Assembly: GCF_030269325.1 (NCBI RefSeq)
Contig: NZ_BSTD01000004.1
Coordinates: forward strand, 474,558-538,557
DNA: 64,000 nt
Origin: Amycolatopsis sp. NBRC 101858
GTDB lineage: Bacteria > Actinomycetota > Actinomycetes > Mycobacteriales > Pseudonocardiaceae
Direction of reading: 5' to 3'
Shown: in pieces, positions 10,901 to 19,875 of the stretch
Numbering within the stretch: position 1 is the first letter of the stretch
Layout of the letters: each line of letters begins with the position of its first letter
The notes under the pieces: generated by a model
Seen by the model: the letters and a program-made list of their open reading frames with translations, nothing else
Database searches by the model: none
Told to the model about the DNA's origin: nothing
Position numbers and translations under genes: made by a program

Positions 10901-11291
10901 CGCGATCCCGCGCGACGAGCTGGCCGGATTGGACGAAGACGCCCAGATCCGCCGGGTCCTCGACCGGCTGACCGAGCAGGTGCCCGACCTCGGCGCCGGC
11001 GTCCTGCGCCACCAGTACGAGTCCTATGTGGACGCCCGGGTGGCCGAACGCTACACACCGGAGCGGTACGACGGGCGCGTCCTGTTGCTGCGGGCGCAGG
11101 ATCCGCATCCGCTGACGACCACTTTGGACCCGCGGTACCTGCGCACCGACGACACCCTGGGCTGGGACGAGTACTGCTCCGCCCTCGAAGTGGCCCGCGT
11201 CCCGGGCGACCACGTGTCGATGATCGACCCGCCGCACGTGAGCGCGCTGGCGGCGGAACTGGCGGCCCGGCTCGGCGTGGGGGTGCGGTGA
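4953..11291 (+). CDS. Type I polyketide synthase, Pks13-like with added DH and KR (ACP-KS-AT-DH-KR-ACP-carrier*-TE)
   Basis: A 2112-residue single-module PKS. The N-terminal ACP carries '[16 protein letters not shown]', as I recall it from the Pks13 loading ACP. KS follows (about 83-510; C250 in 'DTACSSS', H385 in 'HGTGT', H423 in 'NLGHLEG'). AT starts about 640 (S728 in 'GHSMGE'), DH about 980-1230 (H1012, D1153 in 'DACLH'), and KR about 1427-1640 (S1552, Y1565). ACP2 has S1714 in 'LGLDSLSAM'. A second carrier-like domain reads '[14 protein letters not shown]', with Pro1802 where the phosphopantetheine serine is expected. The terminal thioesterase has S1925 in 'GWSFGG' and H2087. There is no ER domain. 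Expected chemistry is one condensation of the FAAL-loaded acyl chain with a carboxyacyl-CoA, beta-keto reduction and possibly dehydration, then TE release or transfer. The substrates are inferred. Confidence 0.93.
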   Translation: MTTTDAVRAWLLARLGPVDPDRPLQETGLSSRDATVLAADLGRFVGRPLDVTLVWQYPTVTALSAHLSTGDSSVATVPTPHVEEPIAVIGLGCRLPGGIDSPEAFWRFLDAGGDGIGEVPEGRWETFAPEADLAGLPMRGGFLDDVAGFDAEFFGITPREAEAMDPQQRILLEVAWAALEHAGIPPSGLRGSRTGVFVGLSATEYGSLTMTDVAGVDVWSGTGAAASIAANRLSYLLDLRGPSLTLDTACSSSLVAVHQAMQSLRRGESELALAAGVNVLLSPGITAGFHRAGVLAADGHCKPFDAGADGIARGEGCGVVVLKPLRAARRAGDRVLAVLRGSAVNSDGRSNGMTAPNPLAQADLLRSAYAFSGVDPSSVDYVEAHGTGTPLGDPLEAGALAAVLGREPDRPLLLGSVKSNLGHLEGAAGIAGLLKVVLAMTHRRLPPSLHFREPNPHIDFTGLQVVSASTEWPRYPGTARAGVSAFGFGGTNAHVVLEEWPAASFPVRAAEVAGPEVFALSARSEEVLRARAGELAEWVEGSEVPLSAVASTLAHGREHLPVRGAVVGESRAEVVAGLRELAAGRGLTGDVRGAGVGGTRGVGGSVSDCGLTGGARGAVESVAGHGEGRGITGEMAAGPGVVFVFSGYGSQWSGMGRRFLRSEPAFRAEVDALDPVFRAETGSSLRDLLDREPEDLAATQLALFGMQLALAGLWRAHGVTPAAVLGHSMGEVTAAVVAGALDVGDGLRVMATRARLLAELDRSGDGAMAVVELSPQELAEFPEVTVAVYASPTQCTVSGAADQVDALVEHAERLGRLARRLPVGGAGHSAAVDAVLGRFRADLELQPGEPEIPCYTTVLDDPEETPAFDVDYWAANLRRPVRFSQALAAAAKNGHTVFVEVSPHPVALAAVEQTTGAQALPSASRRIDERTAFLTSLARLHVGGRPGALAARPRTTPVDLPGPVWRHERFWPKRRAQVHGGHPLLGVHIDHPEGHLWRGDVGTETLPWLADHTVRGTPVFPATGFLELALAAARTGRIRDLELREVLTLDAHTEVTTSLTGTEFGVHAKSAQGDWVRHATARIETGGTPSAPFGEVDGEPLDLYRVLTELGQDYGPAFRGLRRVRTAEGKASASIAPPDADHRAYLLHPALADACLHALAAAVGDADALYLPLTIGEVVLAGEPRNGVRVDAVLTSKDPSGDGLLGSVQLVDADDVVLVEFRDVYCRRFRDAALNRLLYEAAWQPADLPAGERDGRWIVLSEVDDDLATARLGDRSALTKLLREGGATAVVVLPAGEATPDPERAARLVGTLSGVVAELAEMTVPPRLWLVTAGAQSVEPGEHGDPDLAALRGFVRVLAFEHPELRVSAVDFDAGPDPARLWVGQLRDEVHADGPDDEVAWREGVRHVRRLVRPEPGDAVREPVRDGAYVITGGLGGLGLVAARWLAGRGATRVVLNSRHASPVPDLGIDVRVVAGDIAQPGTAEALVAAAVDGGVPLRGVLHAAGVLADGAAIGLDADALDAVWRPKALGAWRLHQATAGHDLDWWLVYSSAAALFGSPGQAAYATANAWADALVTWRRAQGLPAATIEWGAWGEVGAAAGSRNPVLEPLGTEEALSALDVVLARDRAATGVARVSAETVLELFPRLADRPFFGLFAPRTGPSTWDGMSALRAGTPENARKAIADHLAGLVAGLLGYAEVGRDVPLTRLGLDSLSAMRARGAVERDFGLPLPIPLLLRGASLAELAGHLAEQAGFGPAKAGPVTAGPRDPAERWVARHWRAELGGPEPGVHDDFFAVGGDPERARRLRAVFAEQLGAVPAVERLFATPTVAAMADLLRAELEGHGGGPVRLLRDGVGDPVFLFHPAGGPTSVYRELVRLLPEGHPVYGFERIDDEDTVEAKAACYVELIREIQPQGPYRLGGWSFGGCLAYETARRLDGPVDLVVLIDTILPLPAPGKPADLLLDRFDRFAEHVSKTYGVPFAIPRDELAGLDEDAQIRRVLDRLTEQVPDLGAGVLRHQYESYVDARVAERYTPERYDGRVLLLRAQDPHPLTTTLDPRYLRTDDTLGWDEYCSALEVARVPGDHVSMIDPPHVSALAAELAARLGVGVR

Positions 11292-12868
11292 TGGACGAGC
11301 TCACGCCGACGACGGCGTTCCGGATCGCCGACCTCGCGGCCAGGCAGGACGAAGCCGTCCGGATCGCCGAGAAGCGCGCTGTCGACCGGCAGCACGCCAA
11401 GGGGAAGCTCACCGCCCGCGAGCGGATCGGGCTGCTGCTCGACCCCGGTTCCTTCGTCGAGCTCGACCAGTTCGCGCGGCACCGGTGCGGCGAGTTCGGG
11501 ATGGACGCCAACCGGCCCTACGGCGACGGCGTCGTCACCGGGCACGGGACCGTCGACGGCCGGCAGATCTGCGTCTTCTCCCAGGACTTCACCGTCTTCG
11601 GCGGCAGCATGGGCGAGGTCTCCGGCGAGAAGGTCCTCAAGGTGATGGACCTGGCCCTGTCACTCGGCTGCCCGGTCGTCGGGATCAACGACTCCGGCGG
11701 CGCGCGCATCCAGGAAGGCGTCGTCTCGCTGGCGTACTACGCCGAGCTCGGCCGGCGCAACGCCCACGCCTCCGGGGTGGTCCCGCAGATCTCGATGATC
11801 ATGGGCCCGTGCGCCGGCGGGGCCGTCTACGCGCCGGCCATCACCGACTTCACTGTGATGGTCGACGAGACCTCGCACATGTTCGTCACCGGGCCGGACG
11901 TCGTGCACGCCGTCACCGGCGAGCGGGTCACGGCGCAGGAACTGGGCGGCGCGGCCGTGCAGAGCGAGGTCGCCGGCAACGCCCACCACCGGGCCGCCGA
12001 CGAGCAGGACGCCATCGAATGGGTGCAGACGCTGCTCGCCTACCTGCCCGCCAACAACCTCGACCCCGTCCCGGAGTACGCCGACGACACCAGCGCCGTC
12101 GTCACCCCGGCCGACCTGGAGCTCGACCGGCTGGTGCCCGACTCGCCGAACCAGACCTACGACATGGCCGAGCTGATCACCGCACTGGTCGACGACGGCG
12201 AGTTCACCGAGGTGCACAGCGCCTTCGCGGCCAACATGATCTGCGCGTTCGGCCGGGTCGAGGGCCGTACGGTCGGCATCGTGGCCAACCAGCCACGCCA
12301 CCAGGCCGGCGTGCTCGACATCGACGCGTCGGAGAAGGCCGCGCGGTTCGTGCGCTTCTGCGACGCCTTCTCGATCCCGCTGCTGACCTTGGCCGACGTC
12401 CCCGGCTACCTGCCGGGCAGCGACCAGGAACGAGGCGGTATCATCCGCCGCGGCGCCAAGCTGATCTACGCCTACTCCGAAGCCACCGTGCCGAAGGTGA
12501 CCGTGGTCGTCCGCAAGGCCTACGGCGGCGGCTACGCGGTGATGGGCTCCAAGCACCTCGGCGCCGACGTGTGCCTGGCCTGGCCGACCGCGGAGATCGC
12601 CGTGATGGGCGCGGAGGGCGCGGTGCAGGTGCTCTACCGCCGCGAGCTGGCCGAGCTCCCGCCGGAGCGGCGGGCCGCGGCGCGACGACGGCTCACCGAG
12701 GAGTACCGCAAGCGCCACACCGGCCCGTACCTGGCCGCCGAGCGCGGCTACGTCGACCAGGTCGTGGCGCCGTCGCAGACCCGGCTACAGGTCGCGCGGG
12801 CCCTGCGGACGCTGCGCACCAAACGCCAGACCCTGCCGGCGAAGAAACACGGAAACATCCCCCTGTGA
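11291..12868 (+). CDS. Acyl-CoA carboxylase carboxyltransferase (beta) subunit, AccD4/PccB-type
   Basis: A 525-residue biotin-dependent carboxyltransferase that transfers CO2 from biotin to an acyl-CoA. Two crotonase-like halves are visible: an N half with '[17 protein letters not shown]' and the oxyanion segment '[10 protein letters not shown]', and a C half with '[20 protein letters not shown]' and '[16 protein letters not shown]'. Length and motifs fit AccD4/5/PccB. The ATG shares one base with the PKS stop (TGATG), so the two proteins are made in coupled fashion. In mycobacteria AccD4 supplies the carboxylated extender for Pks13; an equivalent role here is inferred. No biotin-carrier alpha subunit is in the window, so AccA must come from elsewhere. 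Confidence 0.93.
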   Translation: MDELTPTTAFRIADLAARQDEAVRIAEKRAVDRQHAKGKLTARERIGLLLDPGSFVELDQFARHRCGEFGMDANRPYGDGVVTGHGTVDGRQICVFSQDFTVFGGSMGEVSGEKVLKVMDLALSLGCPVVGINDSGGARIQEGVVSLAYYAELGRRNAHASGVVPQISMIMGPCAGGAVYAPAITDFTVMVDETSHMFVTGPDVVHAVTGERVTAQELGGAAVQSEVAGNAHHRAADEQDAIEWVQTLLAYLPANNLDPVPEYADDTSAVVTPADLELDRLVPDSPNQTYDMAELITALVDDGEFTEVHSAFAANMICAFGRVEGRTVGIVANQPRHQAGVLDIDASEKAARFVRFCDAFSIPLLTLADVPGYLPGSDQERGGIIRRGAKLIYAYSEATVPKVTVVVRKAYGGGYAVMGSKHLGADVCLAWPTAEIAVMGAEGAVQVLYRRELAELPPERRAAARRRLTEEYRKRHTGPYLAAERGYVDQVVAPSQTRLQVARALRTLRTKRQTLPAKKHGNIPL

Positions 12869-12879
12869 AGGAGACTTCG

Positions 12880-13848
12880 ATGAGAGCCACCCTGCTGATG
12901 CTGGCCGTCGTGGTCCTGCTCGCCAGTGGTGTCACCGCCGCCCAGGCGAGTCCCGCCGTGGCCGACGACGGCGCGAAGGTCGTCCAGGAGACCTGGCTCG
13001 ACGCCCGGACCGTCGACCTGAAGATCGACTCACCGGCCCTGGGCACCACCGGGATGGTCCGGCTGATCGTGCCGACCGGGTGGGCCGCGCAGCCGACGCG
13101 GACGTGGCCGGTGCTGTTCCTGCTGCACGGTTGCTGCGAGCCCGTCGACTACAAGTCGTGGGACCAGTTCACCGATGTGAAGGCGTTCACCGCGAACAAG
13201 GACGCGCTCGTCGTGATGCCGACGGACGGCCCGGCCGGGATGTACACGAAGTGGTGGAACTTCGGGTTGTCGAGCAAGCCCGACTGGGACACCTTCCACA
13301 CCGCGGAGGTCCGCCAGATCGTCGAACGCGGGTACCACGGCGGCACGCGCCGGGCGATCGCCGGGCTGTCGATCGGCGGCTACGGCGCGTTCGCATACGC
13401 GTTCCAGCACAAGGGGATGTTCGCCGCGGCGGCGTCCTACAGCGGCGTGCCGAACACGCTCTACCCCGGGATCCCGGTCTGGATCATCGGCATCCTGGCC
13501 CGCGCCGGGATCTTCAACTACCTCAACCTCTGGGGCGACTCCTTCGGGATGCAGCCGATCTGGTCGGCGCACAACCCCTACGACCACGTCCAGGACCTGC
13601 GCGGCGTGGCGCTCTACCTTTCCTGCGGCAACGGGCAGACCGGGCCGCTCGACCCACCGGGGCAGTCCGACGTGCTGGAACCGTCGGCGCTGCTGTCGTC
13701 GCAGAGCTTCACCGACAAGCTGCGGCAGGCCGGCATCCCGGCGACCGTCGACTACTACGGCCCGGGCACGCACAGCTGGCCGTACTGGCAGCGGGCCCTG
13801 CACAACTCGTGGCCGGTGCTCGCCGGCGCGCTCGGCCTCCCGGCCTGA
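12880..13848 (+). CDS. Secreted alpha/beta-hydrolase of the esterase D / antigen 85 family
   Basis: 322 residues with an N-terminal signal peptide (hydrophobic core 'LLMLAVVVLLASGVTAAQA'). The fold is that of esterase D/Ag85 enzymes: 'WPVLFLLHGC' with the oxyanion strand, 'DALVVMPTDGPAGMYTKWW', 'WDTFHTAEV', the nucleophile S164 in 'GLSIGGYG', and H298 in 'GTHSWPYW'. Ag85 proteins are mycolyltransferases; esterase-D relatives are plain esterases. The gene follows accD by 11 bases with an AAGGAG ribosome-binding site, so it belongs to the FAAL-PKS-AccD operon. A role in transferring the PKS-derived acyl chain outside the membrane is therefore plausible but unproven. Without structural comparison a simple esterase remains possible. 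Confidence 0.85.
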   Translation: MRATLLMLAVVVLLASGVTAAQASPAVADDGAKVVQETWLDARTVDLKIDSPALGTTGMVRLIVPTGWAAQPTRTWPVLFLLHGCCEPVDYKSWDQFTDVKAFTANKDALVVMPTDGPAGMYTKWWNFGLSSKPDWDTFHTAEVRQIVERGYHGGTRRAIAGLSIGGYGAFAYAFQHKGMFAAAASYSGVPNTLYPGIPVWIIGILARAGIFNYLNLWGDSFGMQPIWSAHNPYDHVQDLRGVALYLSCGNGQTGPLDPPGQSDVLEPSALLSSQSFTDKLRQAGIPATVDYYGPGTHSWPYWQRALHNSWPVLAGALGLPA

Positions 13849-13878
13849 GCGCATTCCCTTTCCCCGATGGAGGTTGTG

Positions 13879-15093
13879 GTGAAGTCTGTCCCGTTGCGAC
13901 GCGTGCTGTCCGCGCTCGTCGGCGTCTCCCTGGCGGCGCTGGGAGTCGTCGCCGCGAGCCCGCCCGCCGGCGCGGTCGCGGCGCCGATCCTGCCCGGCCC
14001 GTTCGACGACTCGTTCTACACGCCGCCGTCGCCGCTGCCGGCCGGGAAGCCCGGTGACGTCCTGCGCTGGCGGCCGACAGTGCCGCTGCTGAACGCCGCC
14101 AACGCCGACGCCTGGCAGGTCATGTACCTCTCGACCAACGCCCAGGGCCGGCCGGACGCGGTCACCGGGACCGTCCTGGTGCCGAAGGGCAAGGACCCGG
14201 CGCGGGCGCCGATCGTCGGCTACGCGGTCGGCACGCAGGGCCCGGCGTTCAAGTGCACGGCGTCCAAGGCGATGGAACGCGGGACGCTGTACGACCAGCC
14301 CGCCATCAACGACTCACTGTCCAGCGGCTACGCCGTCGCGGTGACCGACTACGAGGGCTACTCGCCGACGACCGTGCCGACGTACATCACCGGGCAGTCC
14401 ATGGGCCCGGCCGTCATCGATTCGGTGCGGGCGGCGCAGAACCTGCCGTCGGCGCGGCTGGCGAAATCGGCGAAGGTGATCTTCCAGGGGTACTCGCAGG
14501 GCGGCGGCGGATCGATGTGGGCGGGGGAGAAGCAGCCCGCCTACGCGCCGGAGCTGAACGTGGTGGGTGTCGTCGCGGGCGGCGTGCCCGCCGACCTGAC
14601 CGAGGTCGCCAAGGGACTCGACGGCTACATCGGGTTCGGGTTCCTGGCGTTCGCCGCGGTCGGGCTCGATGCCGCCTACCCGGATCTGAAGCTCGATTCC
14701 TTCCTCAACGCCACCGGGCGCCAGCAATTGGGTGACGCCAAGAAGAACGCCTGCGTCGCGGAACTGCTGCTCGATTATTCGTTCAAGAAGATCAGCGACT
14801 ACACGACGACGAACCCGTTGAGCACGCCGCAGTGGCAGGCTCGGCTGGCGCAGAACAAGCTGGGCGCGAACCCGCCCCGGGTGCCGGTGTTCCAGTACCA
14901 CGCGAGCACCGACGAGATCGTCAACACGCCGCAGGCCGAGGCGCTGCACCGGGCGTACTGCGCGGCGGGTGTCCGTGAACAGTGGCAGACGTACATTTCC
15001 GACCACGCCACGGGAATCCTGGCCGGGAACGGGGATGCCCACCAGTGGATCGTGAAGCGCTTCACCGGTGAGCAGGCCCCGTCCAACTGCTGA
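13879..15093 (+). CDS. Secreted lipase (LIP family, Candida lipase A-like)
   Basis: 404 residues with a signal peptide ending near 'AGAVAAP'. It is a secretory lipase of the alpha/beta-hydrolase superfamily: 'PIVGYAVGTQGPAFKCT', nucleophile S206 in 'GYSQGGGGSMW', 'PVFQYHASTDEIVN' (acid region), and a C-terminal His in 'DHATGILAG'. GTG 13879 is chosen because GGAGG (13869-13873) sits five bases upstream. An in-frame ATG at 13867 would overlap that ribosome-binding site. It is co-directional with the esterase 30 bases upstream. Its 3' end faces the cutinase gene with three bases between the stops. Substrate likely long-chain acyl esters. Confidence 0.88.
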   Translation: MKSVPLRRVLSALVGVSLAALGVVAASPPAGAVAAPILPGPFDDSFYTPPSPLPAGKPGDVLRWRPTVPLLNAANADAWQVMYLSTNAQGRPDAVTGTVLVPKGKDPARAPIVGYAVGTQGPAFKCTASKAMERGTLYDQPAINDSLSSGYAVAVTDYEGYSPTTVPTYITGQSMGPAVIDSVRAAQNLPSARLAKSAKVIFQGYSQGGGGSMWAGEKQPAYAPELNVVGVVAGGVPADLTEVAKGLDGYIGFGFLAFAAVGLDAAYPDLKLDSFLNATGRQQLGDAKKNACVAELLLDYSFKKISDYTTTNPLSTPQWQARLAQNKLGANPPRVPVFQYHASTDEIVNTPQAEALHRAYCAAGVREQWQTYISDHATGILAGNGDAHQWIVKRFTGEQAPSNC

Positions 15094-15096
15094 GTG

Positions 15097-15741
15097 TCAG
15101 ACCTTGCTCGCGGCGAAGGCGGCGGCGTCGGAGGCGTCGCCGCCATAGCTCAAGTGGGCCAGGATGTTCGCGCCGCCGGACTGGCAGACCGGGTCGCCGT
15201 CGGCGCAGTAGTCCTTGGTCCGGCTCTGGTACGGCCCGGTCACCTGCCTGCCGATCGCGCGGATCGGGTTGCCGAACAGCAGGATCGCCGCGATCCGCGG
15301 GGCCAGCTCCGCCGGGATGGTCGCGACGATCGGGCCGCCGACCAGCGCGCCGTCGCTGCTGACGCCGATCGAGTTGTCGACGACGTTGGCGCCCTGCGAG
15401 TAGCCGACCAGCACGAACCGCTGCTGCGGGCAGGCCGCGGCCTGCGCTTTGACGTGGTTCACCAGGTCGGTGTTGCCCTTCTGCACCGACGCGGGCTCGC
15501 CCAGGTCGGCCGGGTAGTTCACGGGATAGCCGCTCAGCGAGCGGGGCCGCAGCGAGTTCTGTAGCGCTTGGTAGACGGGGTCGCCGACGATGAGGCCGTA
15601 GGTGCCGGGCTCGAACGTGCCGCGGGCGATCGGCACGTCGATGTCGGTGCAGGGCGCGGCCGACGCGACCGGCGCGGTGGCCACGGCGAGCCCGGCCGCG
15701 GCGAGGCCGACCGTGATGGCGGAAGAAAGCAGACGACTCAT
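15097..15741 (-). CDS. Secreted cutinase-family esterase (CULP-like)
   Basis: 214 residues with a signal peptide cleaved near 'ASAAPCTDIDV'. It is a cutinase-like alpha/beta hydrolase: S115 in 'VLVGYSQGANV', D183 in 'DGDPVC', H196 in 'NILAHLSY'. The paired cysteines (C31/C104 and C179/C186) are expected for the two family disulfides. Mycobacterial CULPs act as lipases, phospholipases or thioesterases; one of them (Rv3802c) is encoded beside fadD32 and fbp genes, so its presence next to a FAAL/PKS/Ag85-like set is notable. It converges on the lipase gene. Confidence 0.9.
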   Translation of the reverse strand: MSRLLSSAITVGLAAAGLAVATAPVASAAPCTDIDVPIARGTFEPGTYGLIVGDPVYQALQNSLRPRSLSGYPVNYPADLGEPASVQKGNTDLVNHVKAQAAACPQQRFVLVGYSQGANVVDNSIGVSSDGALVGGPIVATIPAELAPRIAAILLFGNPIRAIGRQVTGPYQSRTKDYCADGDPVCQSGGANILAHLSYGGDASDAAAFAASKV

Positions 15742-15872
15742 GGCTGATCACACCTCTGCTGGGAAACCGGAATGTCCGCAAACGCTTTCTCGAATTGCGG
15801 GCAAAGGCAAGAGCGGTTTTCCGCCGGTGTGAATAATTGTTCAGCCGGTGACAATCAGTCCGATGTGGACGC

Positions 15873-16538
15873 TCAGGTGACGCTCTGCCCGGCCTCGACG
15901 TGGTCCAGCAGCGCGGGGTCGAGGTTGCGCAGGGCGGCCATGACGAACCCGGTGGCCAGCTCGCCGGCCGCGATCGGGTCGACGCCGGGGGAGTGGGAGA
16001 CGTGCATCGCCGCCCGGCCGACGAGGCCGACCATCATCGCGGCGAGCAGGTCCGCGCCGGGGCCCGGGGTGCGGCCGTGGGCGAGCAGGTGCTCCCGGAT
16101 CCGGTCGACGACGTGCGTGGTGACGGTGTCGGCGAGGGCGCGGCGCTCGTCCGACATCTCGTCGACGGCGGAGTCGAACAGCATCCGGAAGCCGGCCGGG
16201 TGGGCGCCCGCGTAGCTGAACATGGCCATCACGGCGAGCCGGACGCGTTCTTCGAGGGGGCTCGTGCTCTTCGTTTCGTACGCGGTGAGCACCCAGGTGC
16301 GCACCGCGGCGACCTCGCGCGTCACGGTGGCGCGGAACAGGGCCGCCTTGTCGCCGAAATGCGCGTACAGCGTCGGTTTGGTGGAGTCGGCGCGCTCGGC
16401 GATCAGGCCCATGGTGGCCTGGGCGTACCCGCGTTCGGCGAACACCGCGCGGGCGGCGTCGAGCAGCTCGTCGTCGGTGGGCCGGGCGGCCGGGCTCCGG
16501 CGGGTGCTGGATCGATCAGGGAAACGCGGCCGGCTCAT
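15873..16538 (-). CDS. TetR/AcrR-family transcriptional regulator
   Basis: 221 residues. The N-terminal helix-turn-helix is clear ('LLDAARAVFAERGYAQATMG' followed by 'TKPTLYAHFGDKAALFRA'), and the C-terminal half is a helical ligand-binding domain. ATG 16538 faces the PucR-like gene across a 70-base region. That region holds a perfect palindrome (16563-16582), the likely operator for autorepression and control of the divergent gene. The cutinase gene lies downstream in the same direction, 131 bases away, so cutinase could also be in its regulon. The ligand is unknown. Confidence 0.88.
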   Translation of the reverse strand: MSRPRFPDRSSTRRSPAARPTDDELLDAARAVFAERGYAQATMGLIAERADSTKPTLYAHFGDKAALFRATVTREVAAVRTWVLTAYETKSTSPLEERVRLAVMAMFSYAGAHPAGFRMLFDSAVDEMSDERRALADTVTTHVVDRIREHLLAHGRTPGPGADLLAAMMVGLVGRAAMHVSHSPGVDPIAAGELATGFVMAALRNLDPALLDHVEAGQSVT

Positions 16539-16562
16539 AGCGGTGTACTGTACGGTCTCGCT

Positions 16563-16582
16563 GCTTTACCGCTCGGTAAAGC
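16563..16582. promoter_or_regulatory. Perfect palindrome, likely TetR operator
   Basis: Two 9-base arms, GCTTTACCG and CGGTAAAGC, separated by CT. It lies 25 bases upstream of the tetR start and 27 bases upstream of the divergent regulator's GTG. TetR-family operators commonly have this TACCG/CGGTA form. Confidence 0.7.
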
Positions 16583-16608
16583 TCACCCGCCCCCGTGGAG
16601 GGAACCTG

Positions 16609-17775
16609 GTGTCCGGCGACGGTGCTCGGCAGCAAGTCCCGGTGACGCGAGAAGTGCTCGGACGGACGGAACTCGCCACCCTCATGCGTCCGGCGGTCCC
16701 GGCGCTGGTGGACTGGATCGTCCGGGAGGTGTGGCGCGAGGTCCCGGTGTACGCCCGGCACGGCAGCGTGACCCGCCACGGCGTCGAGTGCGCGGTGGCG
16801 CTCTTCGTCGACCTGGTCGAGGATCCGCTCGCGCCCCGGGACCGGCTGTACGAGACGTGCCGCCGCCTCGGCGCGGGCGAGGCGCACGAGGGCCGGACGC
16901 TCGACGACCTCCAGGTGGCGTACCGGGTCGGCACGCGCGCGGGCTGGCGCTGGATCATGCGCCTGGGCCGGCGGCACCGGCTGCCGTCGGCGGTGATGGC
17001 GAGCCTGGCGGAGATGCTGTTCGGCTACGCGGACGAGCTGGCGCGGATGTCGATCCGCGGGCACCGCGAGGCGCAGGCGGAGCTCGACGGCACGCGGGCG
17101 GGCCTGCGCCGTCGCCTGCTGCGGCTGGTGACCGGTCCGGTGGCGGTGACGGACGTGGTCCTCGCCGAGCTCGCGGTGGCGGCCGGCTGGCCGGTCCCCG
17201 GCGAGGTGGCGGCGGTGGTGCTGGAGTCCGCGGTCGCGCCGTGCTGGGAGCTCGACGTCCTGGCGGACCTCGAGGCGCCGCAGCCGTACCTGCTGGTGCC
17301 GGCCCCGGTGGACGCGCGGTTCTTCGCCGCGCTCGGCGTCCGGGCCGCGGTGGGCCCGCCGGTCTCCCCGACGGCCGCGGCGCATTCCCTGCGCTGGGCC
17401 CGGACGACGCTGCGCCTGGTGGGCGACGGCGCCCTGCCGGACGCGCCGGTGACGTGGTGCGCGCAGCACCTGACGACGCTGTGGCTGCTCTCCGACTCGC
17501 CGCTGACCGACCAGGTGGCCCGGCAGGAACTCGCCCCGCTGGACGGGTTCCCGGACCGCACCCGGCGGCGGCTCGGCGAGACTTTGCTGTCGTGGCTGGA
17601 AAACGGCGGCAACTCGGAGAAGATCGCGATCGACCTGTCGGTGCACCCGCAGACGGTGCGCTACCGCGTGCGCCAGCTGAAGCAGGCGTTCGGCGACCGG
17701 CTGGACGATCCCGAGGCGCGGTTCGCGATGCAGGCGGCGTTGCGCGCGTCCGTGCTGCGTTCCCGTGGTGCCTGA
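16609..17775 (+). CDS. PucR/CdaR-family transcriptional regulator
   Basis: 388 residues. The C-terminal PucR-type HTH is clear: 'LLSWLENGGNSEKIAIDLSV' then 'HPQTVRYRVRQLKQAFG'. The N-terminal part, including 'LDDLQVAYRVGTRAGWRWIM', matches the N-terminal region of actinobacterial PucR/CdaR proteins. GTG 16609 is chosen because GGAGG (16597-16601) lies seven bases upstream; longer in-frame extensions run through the palindromic operator and overlap tetR. Probably an activator of a metabolic pathway, but its targets are not evident nearby. Confidence 0.85.
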   Translation: MSGDGARQQVPVTREVLGRTELATLMRPAVPALVDWIVREVWREVPVYARHGSVTRHGVECAVALFVDLVEDPLAPRDRLYETCRRLGAGEAHEGRTLDDLQVAYRVGTRAGWRWIMRLGRRHRLPSAVMASLAEMLFGYADELARMSIRGHREAQAELDGTRAGLRRRLLRLVTGPVAVTDVVLAELAVAAGWPVPGEVAAVVLESAVAPCWELDVLADLEAPQPYLLVPAPVDARFFAALGVRAAVGPPVSPTAAAHSLRWARTTLRLVGDGALPDAPVTWCAQHLTTLWLLSDSPLTDQVARQELAPLDGFPDRTRRRLGETLLSWLENGGNSEKIAIDLSVHPQTVRYRVRQLKQAFGDRLDDPEARFAMQAALRASVLRSRGA

Positions 17776-17778
17776 CCG

Positions 17779-18816
17779 TCAAGCCGACCGGAAGAGCAGC
17801 AGGCCGTTCACGCTCAGCGTGCCCGCGGCCGGTGAGCCGGTGGTCAGTGCTCGCGTGAGCCGGATTCCCGGCGCCCCGGCTGCCAGGGTGTGGCCGTCCC
17901 ATGAGGCCGGTTCCGGCGCGCCCGGTGCGAGCAGGGTCAGGTGAAGGGGCACGGACAGGACGGGTTCGGCTCGCACCGTCACCGTCAGGTCGTGGGTGCC
18001 GGGCCGAGGGGACGGCACTCCCGCCCAGGACACCGACAGCGGCCCGAACCGGATCGGTCCGGGCCCGGACGGGCGGATCTCCAGCCGGCCGGTGGTGACC
18101 AGGCGATCTTCGGCGCCGGCCTCTTCGGGTTCCAGGAAGTCCACGACCGGCTCGGGAACGCGGCCGGCACCGAGGGCTTCGGCGAGGTCACGGGCCTCGG
18201 CGAGCAGGCCGAGAGCGAGGTCGGACACCTCCGACGCCGCGTCCAGGATTTCTTCCGACAGCTCGGTGAGCCGCTCCTCGCGCCGGGACCGGGGGACTCG
18301 CCGGCCCGACTGCGCGAGCCGCTCTCGCGCGCGTTCGTAGACTTCGGGGCCCACCAAGGGCATCGCGGCGACCAGCGCCTCGAACGCGGATTTGTGCAGC
18401 AGGCCCAAGGCCGTGCGGGCCACCTCGGGGCGGCCGAGGGCGAGGGCGCACAGCACCAGGTACCGTTCGGCCACCGCGACCTGCAACGGGGACCGCGCCG
18501 AGGCGCCGGCGTCCCGGAACAGGTCCCGCGCCCGGCCCGGCTCGTCGGCCCGGGCGCGCGGGCCGGTGGTCGCACCCGCGTCGAGCAGAGTGCGCAGACC
18601 GGCGCCGACCGCGGCCGAATACCGTTGCTCCAGCACCTGGTCGAGCCGGCCTTCGATCCCGGCGAGTTTCTCGGCGAGCCGGTCTTCGCTGGCCGAGAGG
18701 GCACCGACCAGCTCGGCGGACAGGCTGCCGAGCTCCTGGTTGCCGGTGAGGGCGCCGATCACGCCGGAAACTCCGTACTTCGCGGCGATCATCGTGATCG
18801 CGGTCAGCGGCTCCAC
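17779..18816 (-). CDS. Uncharacterised protein (345 aa)
   Basis: I do not recognise this family. The first 25 residues ('AITMIAAKYGVSGVIGALTG') are small and hydrophobic and could enter or contact a membrane. Residues about 30-75 form an acidic/basic heptad-like helix ('LSASEDRLAEKLAGIEGRLD'). The middle is alpha-helical, with a further amphipathic stretch 'RLTELSEEILDAASEVSDLA'. The last 110 residues look like a beta-sandwich ('RLEIRPSGPGPIRFGPLSVS', 'HDLTVTVRAEPVLSVPLHLT'). The GTG start is preceded by no obvious strong ribosome-binding site. It stands alone, convergent with the PucR-like gene three bases away. Confidence 0.75.
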   Translation of the reverse strand: MEPLTAITMIAAKYGVSGVIGALTGNQELGSLSAELVGALSASEDRLAEKLAGIEGRLDQVLEQRYSAAVGAGLRTLLDAGATTGPRARADEPGRARDLFRDAGASARSPLQVAVAERYLVLCALALGRPEVARTALGLLHKSAFEALVAAMPLVGPEVYERARERLAQSGRRVPRSRREERLTELSEEILDAASEVSDLALGLLAEARDLAEALGAGRVPEPVVDFLEPEEAGAEDRLVTTGRLEIRPSGPGPIRFGPLSVSWAGVPSPRPGTHDLTVTVRAEPVLSVPLHLTLLAPGAPEPASWDGHTLAAGAPGIRLTRALTTGSPAAGTLSVNGLLLFRSA

Positions 18817-18863
18817 CCGGCACAGCCTGGAGATGCACGGCGGACGGCGTCCGCGAAACCGCG

Positions 18864-18898
18864 AAGGCCCTCCTCGCCGAACTGGGGAGGAGGGCCTT
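18864..18898 (-). terminator. Strong hairpin, probable terminator of the quinone reductase gene
   Basis: Perfect 12-bp stem (AAGGCCCTCCTC / GAGGAGGGCCTT) with an 11-base loop, immediately beyond the stop of the leftward gene that ends at 18903. There is no T-tract, as is common for actinobacterial hairpin terminators. Confidence 0.75.
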
Positions 18899-18902
18899 CC
18901 CT

Positions 18903-19757
<855 letters not shown>

Positions 19758-19801
19758 CTGCTTCTCCTCGCTGCTGGACTGCTTACCGACAGAGTGTACT
19801 A

Positions 19802-19814
19802 ACTTTGAGAAAGT
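19802..19814. promoter_or_regulatory. Inverted repeat, candidate HxlR operator
   Basis: ACTTT-GAG-AAAGT lies in the 118-base divergent region between the quinone reductase and hxlR starts. A looser outer pair, AGAGT (19791-19795) and ACTCT (19819-19823), nearly shares its centre. Position and symmetry suggest a shared operator. Confidence 0.5.
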
Positions 19815-19875
19815 GCAAACTCTTGGTGAGCATCCTCACCTGGGTTTCCGCGGCCGGCGAGGTACCGTTGACGGC

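Noticed and set aside
6042-11237. A 1731-residue open frame on the minus strand across the PKS
   Set aside because: Low-complexity Arg/Gly/Pro composition and no domain; it is the antisense shadow of the high-GC PKS gene.
15836-15855. ATTGT-n10-ACAAT inverted repeat upstream of the cutinase gene
   Set aside because: Five-base arms in a rare AT-rich patch can arise by chance; too weak to list as an operator.
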